Of a stretch of 64,000 bases of DNA, positions 17,794-26,949 are shown piece by piece. How positions within the stretch are numbered: position 1 is the first letter of the stretch; every line of letters starts with the position of its first letter. Both the position numbers and the translations under genes were made by a program. The stretch covers positions 2,730,001 to 2,794,000 of the forward strand of contig NZ_CP139420.1 of NCBI RefSeq assembly GCF_034119845.1. The letters are read 5' to 3'. The notes under the pieces were generated by a model that worked only from the letters and a program-made list of their open reading frames with translations, searched no databases and was not told the origin of the DNA. The DNA is from Flavobacterium sp. NG2 (GTDB lineage: Bacteria; Bacteroidota; Bacteroidia; Flavobacteriales; Flavobacteriaceae).

Positions 17794-20295
17794 TTATTCT
17801 GCAAAATCACCGCCATCTCGGTTTTCATTATTTTGTCTTCCTCCTTTTTCATTTTCTCCTTTTTTCTTGTTGAAGCGATAAGTGAATGAAAGGTTGATTT
17901 GTCGTTGTCTAAATTGTAGTTCAGTATATGAATCGATAACTCCTGGTATGTAAGTTTTGAATCTTCTTTTTCCCGAATTAAAAAGATCACTTACATTTAA
18001 AGAAATAGTAGCTTTTTCTTTTAATACATCTTTACTAAAAGCCAAGCTAATGATATACATATCTAAATATTTACCTTGTGGACTGTTTTTAGGAGCATAA
18101 TACATGGCATTAGTTTGCCAATCGATTTTGTAAGGTAAGGTTACTTTTGACGAAAGTCTTGTAAACCAACTTAAGGCTGTTCGATCAAAATTTTGAGTAA
18201 CTTCAACGTCATTAATATCAGTGTAGGTGTAATCACCAGTTGTGATACTCTTGAATAAGTTAAAATTGTTATTCAATCTCCACCATTTGAATGGAGAATA
18301 ATTTAAATTAAATTCAAAGCCATAACGATTTTCTTTTGCTAAGTTGATTGGAGTGATTAAAATTACGGGTGTTTCTGTAATATTACCATCCACTTCTGTT
18401 TCGACAATATCTCCGTTTGGTCTTCTAATGAATTGAAAAACTGATGTACTGTAGTTGTAGTAAATAGAAGATGTTAGTGTCGCTTTACCAATTTTGCTCA
18501 TATAAGCGAGTTCATAAACATCAGTAAAAGAAGGGTTCAAATCGGGGTTTCCTTGAAAAATATTCACATTACTTGAATAGTTAGAAAAAGGGTTGATGTA
18601 TCTAGAGCTTGGTCTCGATATTCTTTTGCTATAATTAAGAGACAAACTAGTTTCATCTGATAACTCGTAAGTTAAAAAAGCACTTGGGAAAAAGTTATTG
18701 TATTTTTTAGTATTGAAATTTACGGGGCTAAGTAGGTTGATATCTATATCTGAATCCTCAAATCGAATTCCTAGTAAATAAGAAAGCTTATCTATTTTAG
18801 AGCCAAACTGTGTGTAAAGCGCATTGATTTTTTCTTTATATTCAAATATATTACTGTAATTAGGATTAGATATAAAACTTCCATCTGTTCCAATTTCACC
18901 TACTTTGTAGTCGGTTGTTAAGACTTTGAATTGTCCTTTATATCCTATTTCAAATTGACTATTTTCTCCAATTGGGAGCACATAATCCGTTTGGATTAAT
19001 TGACTTACATCTCTTCTGAAACTGGTTGTGAATTCTTGAAATTTACTACTCGGAGCATCAATTATTTGATCTGTAATGATGGAATCGTCAATGTCTTTGT
19101 TGTTTGAAGTTGAAAAATCAAAGGTCAATTTATGTCCGTCTTTTTTGAATTTTTTTGTAAAATTGGTGTTGTATTGGAAATCTTCATCAATAGAGATTTG
19201 GTCATTGTATCTGTTTCGAATATAGAAATCATTATTTTCATAATTGTAAAAGTTCACATTTTCAGGGTTGACACCATCTTGTTTTCTATATCTGATTGCA
19301 TTAGTCCATGTAATCGAGGGTGTCATAAAAAGGTCTATACCTACTGTGCCATTGTAGCCATCTCTATAACGATTACGGGTGTTTTTTTCGTTGATAATCT
19401 TCTCTAATGAGCCATCCTCATTTAAATAATTGGTATTTGTTTTAGTATTTCCTGGAGAGTCACTATTATTGTACCCTAGTGTTGTGAAAAGATTATAATG
19501 ATTCGTTTTGTAGTTAATATTTGAATTGAAATCCAAATTTTTAGGGTTTCCTATCGTTGCAACAACTGAACCGTTCAGTCCATTATTTTTTCCTTTTTTT
19601 AGTACAATGTTGATTATACCAGCTCCACCCTCAGCATCGTAACGGGCAGATGGATTGGTAATTACTTCTACTTTGTCTAGGGCATCTGATGAAATGGTTC
19701 TTAAAGCATCATTGATGTTGGTTACGTTGGTAGGTCTTCCGTCAATTAAGATGCGTACGTTCTCATTTCCTCTAAGGCTTACTGTACCGTCAGTATCAAC
19801 CGCAACCGAAGGAACGTTGTTGAGAACATCGCTAGCAGTTCCTCCTTTTACGGTCATGTCCTGACCTACATTGTATATTTTTTTGTCTAATTTAATTTCG
19901 ACAGATGATTTTTGTGCAATGACTACTACCTCGTTCAGTTGTGCAGCATCTTCAATTAAAGCAATAGTCCCTAGGGAAGTACTTTTTTGAAGTAAACGTT
20001 GTTGAAGTTCGATTGGTTTAAACGAAATAAATTCTACTTTGATATTGTACATTCCTGGATATATTTCAATATCAAAATCTCCTTTAGCATTTGTGATTCC
20101 ACCAGCAAAAGCTTTTGGGTTTTTAGGATTTGAAAAGGTAATTGTAGCATATTCCAATGCTTGTTTAGTAGTTTTTTCAATCACAGTTCCAGAAATTTTA
20201 ATTTTTTCTTTTAAAATGGGCTTTTGTTGTGCCGTTCCGTTTAGAATGAAAAAGAGGGCAAAGAGAGCTAAAGTGTGATTGAATTGAAGACGCAT
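17794..20295 (-). CDS. TonB-dependent outer-membrane receptor (CarboxypepD_reg plus OMP_b-brl_3 type)
   Basis: An 833-residue outer-membrane protein. A signal peptide ends near GTAQQ; residues 30-115 form a carboxypeptidase-regulatory-like beta domain; the plug follows (LNNVPSVAVDTDGTVSLRG, then LIDGRPTN and NPSARYDAEGGAGIINIVLK). The rest is a long beta-barrel ending with a hydrophilic tail rich in Glu, Gly and Asn (KKGENEKGGRQ). No SusD partner is next to it, so it is not a SusC. The ligand is unknown; such receptors often take siderophores, vitamins or peptides. Confidence 0.88.
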   Translation of the reverse strand: MRLQFNHTLALFALFFILNGTAQQKPILKEKIKISGTVIEKTTKQALEYATITFSNPKNPKAFAGGITNAKGDFDIEIYPGMYNIKVEFISFKPIELQQRLLQKSTSLGTIALIEDAAQLNEVVVIAQKSSVEIKLDKKIYNVGQDMTVKGGTASDVLNNVPSVAVDTDGTVSLRGNENVRILIDGRPTNVTNINDALRTISSDALDKVEVITNPSARYDAEGGAGIINIVLKKGKNNGLNGSVVATIGNPKNLDFNSNINYKTNHYNLFTTLGYNNSDSPGNTKTNTNYLNEDGSLEKIINEKNTRNRYRDGYNGTVGIDLFMTPSITWTNAIRYRKQDGVNPENVNFYNYENNDFYIRNRYNDQISIDEDFQYNTNFTKKFKKDGHKLTFDFSTSNNKDIDDSIITDQIIDAPSSKFQEFTTSFRRDVSQLIQTDYVLPIGENSQFEIGYKGQFKVLTTDYKVGEIGTDGSFISNPNYSNIFEYKEKINALYTQFGSKIDKLSYLLGIRFEDSDIDINLLSPVNFNTKKYNNFFPSAFLTYELSDETSLSLNYSKRISRPSSRYINPFSNYSSNVNIFQGNPDLNPSFTDVYELAYMSKIGKATLTSSIYYNYSTSVFQFIRRPNGDIVETEVDGNITETPVILITPINLAKENRYGFEFNLNYSPFKWWRLNNNFNLFKSITTGDYTYTDINDVEVTQNFDRTALSWFTRLSSKVTLPYKIDWQTNAMYYAPKNSPQGKYLDMYIISLAFSKDVLKEKATISLNVSDLFNSGKRRFKTYIPGVIDSYTELQFRQRQINLSFTYRFNKKKGENEKGGRQNNENRDGGDFAE

Positions 20296-20378
20296 TTTTT
20301 TTTGTTTAAACTATTCTTTTTTGAATGCAGAATAGGGATTAGGTTTAATTCTTTAATTGTAATCTTTTGTTAATTTTT

Positions 20379-20720
20379 TTAAATAAAAGAATTTAGTTTA
20401 TCAATTTCCCTGCCAATTATTGCCATGTCTCCAGAGATAACAATAGGTCTTTCAATTAAAATAGGATGAGTAGATAAAATTTTAATAATATCATCGTCAG
20501 TAAGTGATTGATTTTTATAGTTTTCAATCCATATTTTTTCTTTTTGACGAACTAACTCGATGGGTTTTATTTGTAATTTTTTTAACAGTTCTGTCAATTC
20601 TTCTTTTGAAGGAGGTGTGTCTAAATATTTGATTATTTCAAAATCAAGCTTTTTATCTTCGACAAAAGCCAAACAGTTTCTTGATTTTCCGCATCTTGGG
20701 TTGTGATAAATTTGAATCAT
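20379..20720 (-). CDS. ArsC/Spx-family thioredoxin-fold protein (arsenate-reductase-like)
   Basis: I start at MIQIYHNPRCGKSRN, giving 113 residues, because ArsC-family proteins begin with this beta strand; the longer frame only adds a hydrophobic stretch. The catalytic-type Cys lies in NPRCGKSRN, and KYLDTPPSKEELTELL and the ERPIVI arginine motif follow. Members reduce arsenate with glutaredoxin, but many act otherwise. No arsenic genes are nearby, so arsenate reduction is not established. Confidence 0.85.
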   Translation of the reverse strand: MIQIYHNPRCGKSRNCLAFVEDKKLDFEIIKYLDTPPSKEELTELLKKLQIKPIELVRQKEKIWIENYKNQSLTDDDIIKILSTHPILIERPIVISGDMAIIGREIDKLNSFI

Positions 20721-20847
20721 AATAAGGATTTGAATAAAACTAAAAGGATTAAAGTTCAATAAGGAATTTAATAATAAAAAAACGATTTTGTTCAGCAATA
20801 AATAAGAATTGAAGTCTTATCTTAGTACGAAATTAAATATGAATTAG

Positions 20848-21762
20848 ATGTTTCTGGAACAAGGCATAAAAGTAGAGAATAATTTTGGGAAATACATTAT
20901 TGGCTCTTTATTGATTATTGCAATTTCTTTTATTGGTCAACTTCCATTGCTGGTAGGTGTTTTTTATGAGATATTTATAAATGGAAGAAAGTATCCTTCA
21001 GATAATTATGAGTTGATGCATTTTTTTGAGCCAAATCTAACTTTGTTTTTGATTTTAATTCCGTCACTTTTTACCTTAGTTGGGATATATTTTATTGTCA
21101 AGTTTGTACATAGGCAAAGTCTACTTTCAGTTACAACTGCTAGAAAATCGATTGATTGGAAAAGAGTTGTTTTTTCGTTTGTAATATGGTCTTTATTTAC
21201 AATTGGAATCACGCTTTTGACGTATTTTTTAAATCCAGAGAACTATGAGATTAATTTTAATTTAGTTCCTTTTTTAGTATTAGTTTTTATAGGCTCAATT
21301 TTGATACCTATCCAGACTACTGTTGAAGAATATGTGTTTAGAGGGTATTTGATGCAAGGTTTTGCTAATTTAGCACGAAATAAGTGGTTTCCTTTACTTA
21401 TGACATCAATAATTTTTGGGGGAATGCATCTTGCAAATCCAGAAGTTAGTAAAATGGGGAATATCATTTTTGTTTATTATATAGGTACTGGTTTGTTTTT
21501 AGGAATTATTACCTTGATGGATGAGGGTATGGAGTTGGCTTTAGGTTTTCATGCAGCCAATAATTTGGTTAGTGCGCTATTAGTAACTTCTGATTGGTCT
21601 GCTTTTCAAACTCATTCTATTTTAAAAGATGTATCTGAACCTATAGTAGGGTTTGATATCATAATTCCAGTCTTTATTATTTATCCATTGCTTTTATTAG
21701 TTTTTAGTATTAAATACAAATGGAATAATTGGACTGAAAAATTAACAGGAACAATTAAATAA
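20848..21762 (+). CDS. CPBP-family intramembrane glutamic endopeptidase
   Basis: A 304-residue membrane protein with about eight helices. The three CPBP/Abi motifs are visible: EEYVFRGYLMQG (catalytic Glu pair and Arg), FGGMHL (His) and FHAANNLVSAL (His/Asn). The family cleaves within membranes, like eukaryotic Rce1. Substrate unknown. The menE-like gene follows 35 bp downstream, so the two may be co-transcribed, though no functional link is evident. Confidence 0.88.
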   Translation: MFLEQGIKVENNFGKYIIGSLLIIAISFIGQLPLLVGVFYEIFINGRKYPSDNYELMHFFEPNLTLFLILIPSLFTLVGIYFIVKFVHRQSLLSVTTARKSIDWKRVVFSFVIWSLFTIGITLLTYFLNPENYEINFNLVPFLVLVFIGSILIPIQTTVEEYVFRGYLMQGFANLARNKWFPLLMTSIIFGGMHLANPEVSKMGNIIFVYYIGTGLFLGIITLMDEGMELALGFHAANNLVSALLVTSDWSAFQTHSILKDVSEPIVGFDIIIPVFIIYPLLLLVFSIKYKWNNWTEKLTGTIK

Positions 21763-21797
21763 CTAGAATAAGAATAACATATACACAACTAACTACA

Positions 21798-22844
21798 ATG
21801 AAGAGTATTACTTACAAAAATGTTCACAATCGATTTCGATTGAACGGAGTTTATCTGAACAAAAAAGATCTGATTACTGTGGCTTATTCTTTGATAAAAG
21901 AAGGGGATGAGTTCGAAAAATCTATTGGGGATTTTTTACTAGATTGGTTTGATAATAAACCTTATATCGATTTACAAACTTCGGGTACGACTGGTGTTCC
22001 GAAGATATTAAGAACAAAAAAACAAACGATGGTCAATTCTGCATTGGCTACCGGAGATTTCTTTGAGTTGAAGCCAGGGGATAAAGCGTTGTATTGTTTA
22101 CCAACGCGTTTTATTGCTGGAAAAATGATGTTGGTACGAAGTTTTATTTTGGGATTAGATATTGATTTAGTTGCCCCTACGGCAACTCCATTAGAAAGAA
22201 ATGAAACTCAATATGATTTTGTTGCTATGGTTCCTTTACAAGCTAAAAATTCTTTGGCAGGATTGAGGAATGTTAAAAAACTTATTGTAGGTGGAGCTCA
22301 TTTAAGTAAAGAGGTAGAGAAGAGTTTGTTAAAAATAAACACAAAAGTTTATGAAACATACGGAATGACCGAAACGATGACTCATATTGCAGCTAAGAAA
22401 ATTGGGGAAAAAGCCTTTACGATTTTGCCCAATATCACTATTTCGCAAAATGATAAAAAATGTTTAGTAATTGATGCACCTAAAATTTCTGAAGAGAAAA
22501 TTGTAACTAATGATTTGGTTGAGATATTAAATGACAAACAATTTATTTTTCTTGGTCGAATTGATAATGTGGTGAATAGTGGTGGTATCAAAATGATTCC
22601 AGAATTAATAGAAGAAAAAATAGCGCACTCTATCAATGCACGATTTTTTATTGGTGGAATTCCTGATGAAACTTTAGGTGAAAAATTAGTTCTTGTACTA
22701 GAAGGCGACAAATATGATTTCAATACTTCTGTTTTTGACGTCTTGGATAAATATGAAAAGCCTAAAGAAATTTATTTCTGTCCAAAATTAATAGAAACGC
22801 CTAACGGAAAAATAAAGAGAAAAGAAATATTGTCGAGTCTTTAG
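21798..22844 (+). CDS. menE: o-Succinylbenzoate-CoA ligase-like acyl-CoA synthetase
   Basis: A 348-residue AMP-binding enzyme, short as is usual for Bacteroidota MenE. Motifs in order: the phosphate-binding QTSGTTGVPKI, the acyl-adenylate motif YETYGMTETMTH, LGRIDNVVNSGGIKM at the hinge, and the C-terminal lysine in NGKIKRKE. MenE activates o-succinylbenzoate for menaquinone synthesis. No other men gene is in the window, so the symbol rests on length and motifs. Confidence 0.82.
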   Translation: MKSITYKNVHNRFRLNGVYLNKKDLITVAYSLIKEGDEFEKSIGDFLLDWFDNKPYIDLQTSGTTGVPKILRTKKQTMVNSALATGDFFELKPGDKALYCLPTRFIAGKMMLVRSFILGLDIDLVAPTATPLERNETQYDFVAMVPLQAKNSLAGLRNVKKLIVGGAHLSKEVEKSLLKINTKVYETYGMTETMTHIAAKKIGEKAFTILPNITISQNDKKCLVIDAPKISEEKIVTNDLVEILNDKQFIFLGRIDNVVNSGGIKMIPELIEEKIAHSINARFFIGGIPDETLGEKLVLVLEGDKYDFNTSVFDVLDKYEKPKEIYFCPKLIETPNGKIKRKEILSSL

Positions 22845-22930
22845 GAAGACATTGACTGGATTTATATTTTTTGTTTCAAAATCCTTTGTGCTTGAAATTG
22901 ACTTCAAGTTCATGTTGATATAAATCAAAA

Positions 22931-22968
22931 GAGGTTGTCCAATTTATTTGGACAACCTCTCTTTATTT
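22931..22968. terminator. Intrinsic terminator between menE and the J-domain gene
   Basis: Perfect 10-bp arms GAGGTTGTCC / GGACAACCTC with a 9-nt AT loop, then a T-rich run. It sits 87 bp after menE and 17 bp after the stop of the leftward gene, so it can serve both. Confidence 0.8.
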
Positions 22969-22984
22969 TGTTCAAAAAAACGAA

Positions 22985-23425
22985 TTAATCTTGATTGATT
23001 GTTTTTCTGTATGGGAACGCATTGAAAATGTGTCTTTTTGCAAAACGACCTGGAGAATCAGCATTCACCATTTTAATATAGGTTGCTTTTGGTACACTGA
23101 TGTACTCATAAACACTACCATTAGAGAAATTTACAATTAATCTACCTTCAACAAATTTATAATCTGTGATTGTAGTTGTTGTAATAGTCTCGTTGTATTC
23201 TGGTAAATTAGCTTTAATTGTCTCAGGATTGATGCTTACCAAAAAGTGGTAGGCTTCAATAATGCTTTTACTATTTTCTTCTGCAGCTTTTAAGCCTTCC
23301 TCATCACCTGAAAATTTATCAGGATGTGATTCTTTCATCGCGTTGCGATAAATTGTTTTAAGGTCTTTTAGCGTTGCTGTTTTATCTACATTTAGCAGTT
23401 TGCGGTATTCAACTATTTTTTTCAT
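22985..23425 (-). CDS. J-domain plus KTSC-domain protein
   Basis: A 146-residue protein. Residues 5-62 form a DnaJ-type J domain with the HPD tripeptide at 35-37 (KESHPDKFSGDE), which would recruit an Hsp70. Residues 78-140 form a KTSC domain (VNFSNGSVYEYISVPKATY ... SPGRFAKRHIFNAFPYRKI). Such fusions occur in Flavobacteriaceae, but the cargo is unknown. A TAnnTTTG box lies 70 bp upstream. Confidence 0.85.
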   Translation of the reverse strand: MKKIVEYRKLLNVDKTATLKDLKTIYRNAMKESHPDKFSGDEEGLKAAEENSKSIIEAYHFLVSINPETIKANLPEYNETITTTTITDYKFVEGRLIVNFSNGSVYEYISVPKATYIKMVNADSPGRFAKRHIFNAFPYRKTINQD

Positions 23426-23495
23426 AAATAAGGTAACTACTTGTCTTTTATGATGAAATCATTACTGTTTGATTTCAAAATCAACAATTTTTTTG

Positions 23496-23503
23496 CAAAG
23501 GTA
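23496..23503 (-). promoter_or_regulatory. TAnnTTTG promoter box for the J/KTSC gene
   Basis: Minus-strand TACCTTTG, 70 bp before the ATG, implying a leader of about 60 nt. Confidence 0.5.
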
Positions 23504-23586
23504 CACTTTTTTTTAAGTTTTTGGTTCACTTATAAAAAATATTAAAAAAAGAGTAATAATACCTTTAGAACTGTTGTCTATTTTGA

Positions 23587-23835
23587 TTATTGCTCAGGCT
23601 TTAAGTTGGCTTTGTCAAAGTTTTTTGACTTTTTTGGATATTTGTTATGGCTAATATCGCTTGGGTTTTCGATTACTGATTTTATGGTTACTAAGTCACC
23701 TAGAGCGTGTTTTGCTACAACCATTTTGTAATCTAAAAGATAGGCACCACAAAAAAAGTTGTTGTTTTCGTCTTTTTCAATAATTCCGGTATAAAGGCCT
23801 TTTTGTAATATTCTGCTGTCTGAAGCTTTTGTCAT
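23587..23835 (-). CDS. Conserved small protein of unknown function (82 aa)
   Basis: I start at MTKASDSRIL because a TAnnTTTG box covers the earlier start. The 82-residue product is soluble, with a beta-rich middle (GLYTGIIEKDENNNFFCGAYLLDYKMVV) and a basic C-terminal tail (KYPKKSKNFDKANLK). No family is recognised. It sits between the J/KTSC gene and a divergent unknown gene. Confidence 0.55.
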   Translation of the reverse strand: MTKASDSRILQKGLYTGIIEKDENNNFFCGAYLLDYKMVVAKHALGDLVTIKSVIENPSDISHNKYPKKSKNFDKANLKPEQ

Positions 23836-23853
23836 CTTATATATATTAAAGTG

Positions 23854-23861
23854 CAAAGTTA
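23854..23861 (-). promoter_or_regulatory. TAnnTTTG promoter box for the 82-aa gene
   Basis: Minus-strand TAACTTTG, 18 bp before the chosen ATG. It overlaps the upstream alternative start at 23856. Confidence 0.5.
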
Positions 23862-23882
23862 ATCAATTATAAGGTGGTATTT

Positions 23883-23910
23883 TTGATTTTGGGTATTCTT
23901 GTTATATTTG
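23883..23910 (+). promoter_or_regulatory. Full promoter placed directly at the start codon of the next gene
   Basis: TTG at 23883-23885, a 17-bp spacer, and TATATTTG at 23903-23910. The ATG of the gene begins at 23914, only three bases after the box, so transcription would start at or inside the start codon. Confidence 0.55.
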
Positions 23911-23913
23911 CTT

Positions 23914-24462
23914 ATGGAAAAAATATTTAGACCTAGTCCTAATTCATTCAAGAATACTTTTTGTGCCTTTAAGGAAGTGGATGTGAATCTTATTAAAGGA
24001 TGGCAAGCACAATTTCAAAGTAAAGCGGGTAGTTCCTATTATTATACAAAAGAAGGTATGTATCGCTATTCCAATCACTGGGGGAGATTGGCTAATAGTA
24101 AATGGCGTTTAATTCCGATGGTACCTGCTACGGACTCAAAGAAAAAATTAGGATTTGCCTTGTGGGAGGAATTTTATCCAGATAATGCCGAAGATAAAAT
24201 TTATTACTTAAAAGTAGATTACCTATCGAATACGGTTAATTATGAACATAAAAACAATCCGGATTATGATGGTAAAGCTATTCTACGAACCAGTTTTGAA
24301 ACCACCAAAAAAATAAAACAAATCAGGAATTTACAACAATTGTCCTCTTGGGCTAAATATTTTGATTACGAAGATTTAGATGTATTGAGAAAGCAGATTA
24401 TTGAGGAATTAGTTTATACCAATAAAACACTAGAGGAGATCAAGGCGGAATTATTACCTTAG
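23914..24462 (+). CDS. Hypothetical protein, possibly leaderless mRNA (182 aa)
   Basis: A soluble 182-residue protein starting MEKIFRPSPN. It is rich in aromatic residues (GSSYYYTKEGMYRYSNHWGRLANSKWRLIP), and the second half ends with a helical stretch (RKQIIEELVYTNKTLEEIKAELLP). No domain is recognised; homologues are probably limited to flavobacteria. The consensus promoter ends three bases before the ATG, so either the mRNA has no leader or another promoter is used. Confidence 0.6.
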   Translation: MEKIFRPSPNSFKNTFCAFKEVDVNLIKGWQAQFQSKAGSSYYYTKEGMYRYSNHWGRLANSKWRLIPMVPATDSKKKLGFALWEEFYPDNAEDKIYYLKVDYLSNTVNYEHKNNPDYDGKAILRTSFETTKKIKQIRNLQQLSSWAKYFDYEDLDVLRKQIIEELVYTNKTLEEIKAELLP

Positions 24463-24475
24463 AATGTTGTTGTTG

Positions 24476-24557
24476 AGCCCTGATGGAGCCCTCGTAACGT
24501 AGAGATAAAGGCGAGAGCAGGAGGGAGGTTGATTGTGAAAATGGATTCATCTGCTCC
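24476..24557 (+). ncRNA. Structured RNA-like repeat, copy 1 (AGCCCTGAT...GCTCC)
   Basis: The element begins AGCCCTGATGGAGC, contains the conserved core AAAGGCGAGAGCAGGAGGGA, and ends CTGCTCC. The same skeleton occurs at 33273-33369 and 50617-50712 with a different variable hairpin. It resembles the Flavo-1 RNA motif reported from flavobacteria, but I name that from memory of the general layout, not a model search. All three copies are on the plus strand just past the end of a leftward gene. Confidence 0.5.
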
Positions 24558-24589
24558 AAAAAAAAAAACACCAATCAAGTGACTGGTGT
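24558..24589 (-). terminator. Intrinsic terminator of the 96-aa gene
   Basis: On the minus strand, arms ACACCA / TGGTGT with a 10-nt loop are followed by eleven T. It lies 17 bp past the stop of the leftward gene and touches the RNA-like repeat. Confidence 0.75.
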
Positions 24590-24606
24590 AGTTGTTAAGT
24601 TATCTA

Positions 24607-24897
24607 TTAATTTGTTTCTTCGCTTAATTCTTCCTCAGCGGAATTAAAGGCTTCTTGTCCTTTGGCAGGAATAAGTTTCTCTTCATTGTAAGTGTGAGTT
24701 ACTTCAACTAATTGCTCGTGAACATCGTGCAAGGCTGAGTTGATAGTTCCTAGGAATTTCTCAAGTTTAGCATCAGGATTGTTGAATAAATCCACTTGTA
24801 GCTGTCCTATTTTTTGCATCAAACTAGCGCAAGAATTACTAATATCTTCAATTTTATTATAATTGCTTTCGATTACTTCTAAATTTAATTTTTTCAT
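24607..24897 (-). CDS. Small helical protein of unknown function (96 aa)
   Basis: A 96-residue, mostly helical and acidic protein (ISNSCASLMQKIGQLQVDL, then AKLEKFLGTINSALHDVHEQLVEV) that looks like a coiled coil. The acidic tail ends AEEELSEETN. It has no signal peptide or membrane segment and no recognised family. It is monocistronic, with a terminator behind it. Confidence 0.55.
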   Translation of the reverse strand: MKKLNLEVIESNYNKIEDISNSCASLMQKIGQLQVDLFNNPDAKLEKFLGTINSALHDVHEQLVEVTHTYNEEKLIPAKGQEAFNSAEEELSEETN

Positions 24898-25160
24898 AGG
24901 AATTACTTTTAAGTTAGTACTCAGTTAAACTTTTTGATTTTAAAACACTGATAATTAAGTTGTTTTAAAAGTATAAAAGTCTTTTTTGAAGCTAGATTTT
25001 TGTCTAGCGCTTCCTATAAAGATACGATTTTCATTTTAAATCGCTTTTTGAGTGTTTTTTGGGAATAAATAATGGTTTAGTTGGCAGTAATTTTTTTATT
25101 AAAAAGGGTATTCTTTTAAATTAAAAAATACAAGCTTAATTATCCAAGGAAAGTAAAAAG

Positions 25161-26843
25161 TTATTCAACTATGAATTTATGTGTTTGGTTGTTTATTATT
25201 AAAAAATAATTTCCAATAATCAATTTTTCAATTGAAATGTAATTGGATGTTGCAATTCCACTGTCAATTAATTCACCAGATGTGTTGTATATTTTGTATG
25301 CGTTTTCTGTTGTTTGGTTTGTTGTACTTAAATATATTCTATCATTTGTAGGATTTGGGTATACAAAGTTATTTGTTTTATGTGTTTCAATATCTTTAGT
25401 AGATAACAAACCTCCAAAATAGGTATCTAAAAACGATAGTCGATTATATAACCAATCAATCATATAAGTTACATCTTGTTGCCCGAAAGAATAGTTTGAG
25501 TATATTAATTTTTCTCTCTCGTAAATTTTATTATCTAAAAGATACTGGTATTGGTTTTCAATTTTACTAATTAGGTTATTTTCTTTTAAAATAGTATTTC
25601 TATATTCAAACCATTTACTAGAAATCGTATTTGAATAATTGTTAGGGTTTAGTTTTATGACTCTATCGAACAATCCATTTGTCAATATGTCATTTGTAAT
25701 GTTTTGATTGGTTCCGTTGTATATGGTTCCAAAACATCCGTCTAGATCCCAAGGGATATAAAAGTAAGAACCGTTTGTTGTATATTTAGCTAGATAAATG
25801 TTTTTACCCGTATTATCTGCTGCTCTGAGCAAATTTAAAAAAATAAAATAATCCGTATAATTATCATAATTAAATTTATTCCAAATATTATCATTAAAAT
25901 CGGAGTTCGATGAATTTAATACAAAGTTTGTAAATTGGTATAAATTTTCCCAATCTGTAGTTTCATCATCATTGGGTGATTTCATTTCATATCCACCCCA
26001 AATTCTACTACTGTTATTATAGCTAGGAAGACTTTCGAATGTTGAAGCTCCCCAAGAAATACCTTTGTAGAGTTCACCTCTAATAGTTCCATTATAACTT
26101 TTTAGTTTTAATTGTTTTTGATCTATTTGTTCCGATATGTTATAAATACCATTGTAGATTCCATTTAAAAACATTTCAACATAATTAACATCAGCTCCTG
26201 CTTTTGCATTAGATTCGCTATTGATATAATGAGGTGTGTGCATATCTAGCCATATTTTATTGGCTATATAGCTTCTTAATCGTAATGGTTCATTGTATAG
26301 AGCGTCTAATATCCAGTCATCATCAGATCTTAGATTTCCAAATTTGACATTTTTTGTTTCTTGACCAGTATTGTCTTCCCAAAATTCTAGATCGTATGTT
26401 TTTTTGGGATATCCTTGTGATGAAGCTCCTCTTATTTCTATTCCAATATCCGATGTTAATACTTGTTCACTATCAGCATAAATAAAGTTTGCATGTACCT
26501 TTGGCTCATCAATAATATTATTTTGGGTATCTATCGAAATAATAGGTAATTGTGTGAAGTATAAAACAAATTGAATTGAAGAGTTACTGACTTGATATGA
26601 ATCTTTAAAACCTAAATAATTTGGTTTTGTATTGAAATGATATTCAACTTGATTCAAGCTTAAGGTGATTTCTTCATAATTAGATAAGTCATTGTAAGAT
26701 TCAACATCTTTAAGATGTGAAAGAATTAATAAATTCGTTTCGTCTATTCTAAAATGATTTTCAGGTACTAGTATCGTCAACTTTTGTGAAATACAAAACA
26801 TTGAGTTTAATAATAATAATAATATAACGAATGTCTTTTTCAC
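25161..26843 (-). CDS. CotH-kinase-family exported protein with type IX secretion tail
   Basis: A 560-residue exported protein with a GTG start and a signal peptide (ILLLLLNSMFCISQ). The middle shows CotH-type motifs: IRGASSQGYPKKTYDLEF, and the acidic metal site YIPWDLDGCFG. CotH proteins are atypical secreted kinases. The last 75 residues form a type A T9SS sorting domain (VYPNPTNDRIYLS, then IYNTSGELIDSG and GNYFLIIN), so the protein should be displayed on or released from the cell surface. Few bases lie around it that resemble an operon; it stands alone. Confidence 0.85.
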   Translation of the reverse strand: MKKTFVILLLLLNSMFCISQKLTILVPENHFRIDETNLLILSHLKDVESYNDLSNYEEITLSLNQVEYHFNTKPNYLGFKDSYQVSNSSIQFVLYFTQLPIISIDTQNNIIDEPKVHANFIYADSEQVLTSDIGIEIRGASSQGYPKKTYDLEFWEDNTGQETKNVKFGNLRSDDDWILDALYNEPLRLRSYIANKIWLDMHTPHYINSESNAKAGADVNYVEMFLNGIYNGIYNISEQIDQKQLKLKSYNGTIRGELYKGISWGASTFESLPSYNNSSRIWGGYEMKSPNDDETTDWENLYQFTNFVLNSSNSDFNDNIWNKFNYDNYTDYFIFLNLLRAADNTGKNIYLAKYTTNGSYFYIPWDLDGCFGTIYNGTNQNITNDILTNGLFDRVIKLNPNNYSNTISSKWFEYRNTILKENNLISKIENQYQYLLDNKIYEREKLIYSNYSFGQQDVTYMIDWLYNRLSFLDTYFGGLLSTKDIETHKTNNFVYPNPTNDRIYLSTTNQTTENAYKIYNTSGELIDSGIATSNYISIEKLIIGNYFLIINNQTHKFIVE

Positions 26844-26949
26844 TTACCTATTATTAAAGATTGATTTATAAAAAAAAATGTATGAAATATATGAATATTA
26901 GATAAGTTAAATATAATACTTTTTTATAACTTTTTTGATAAAATTATTG

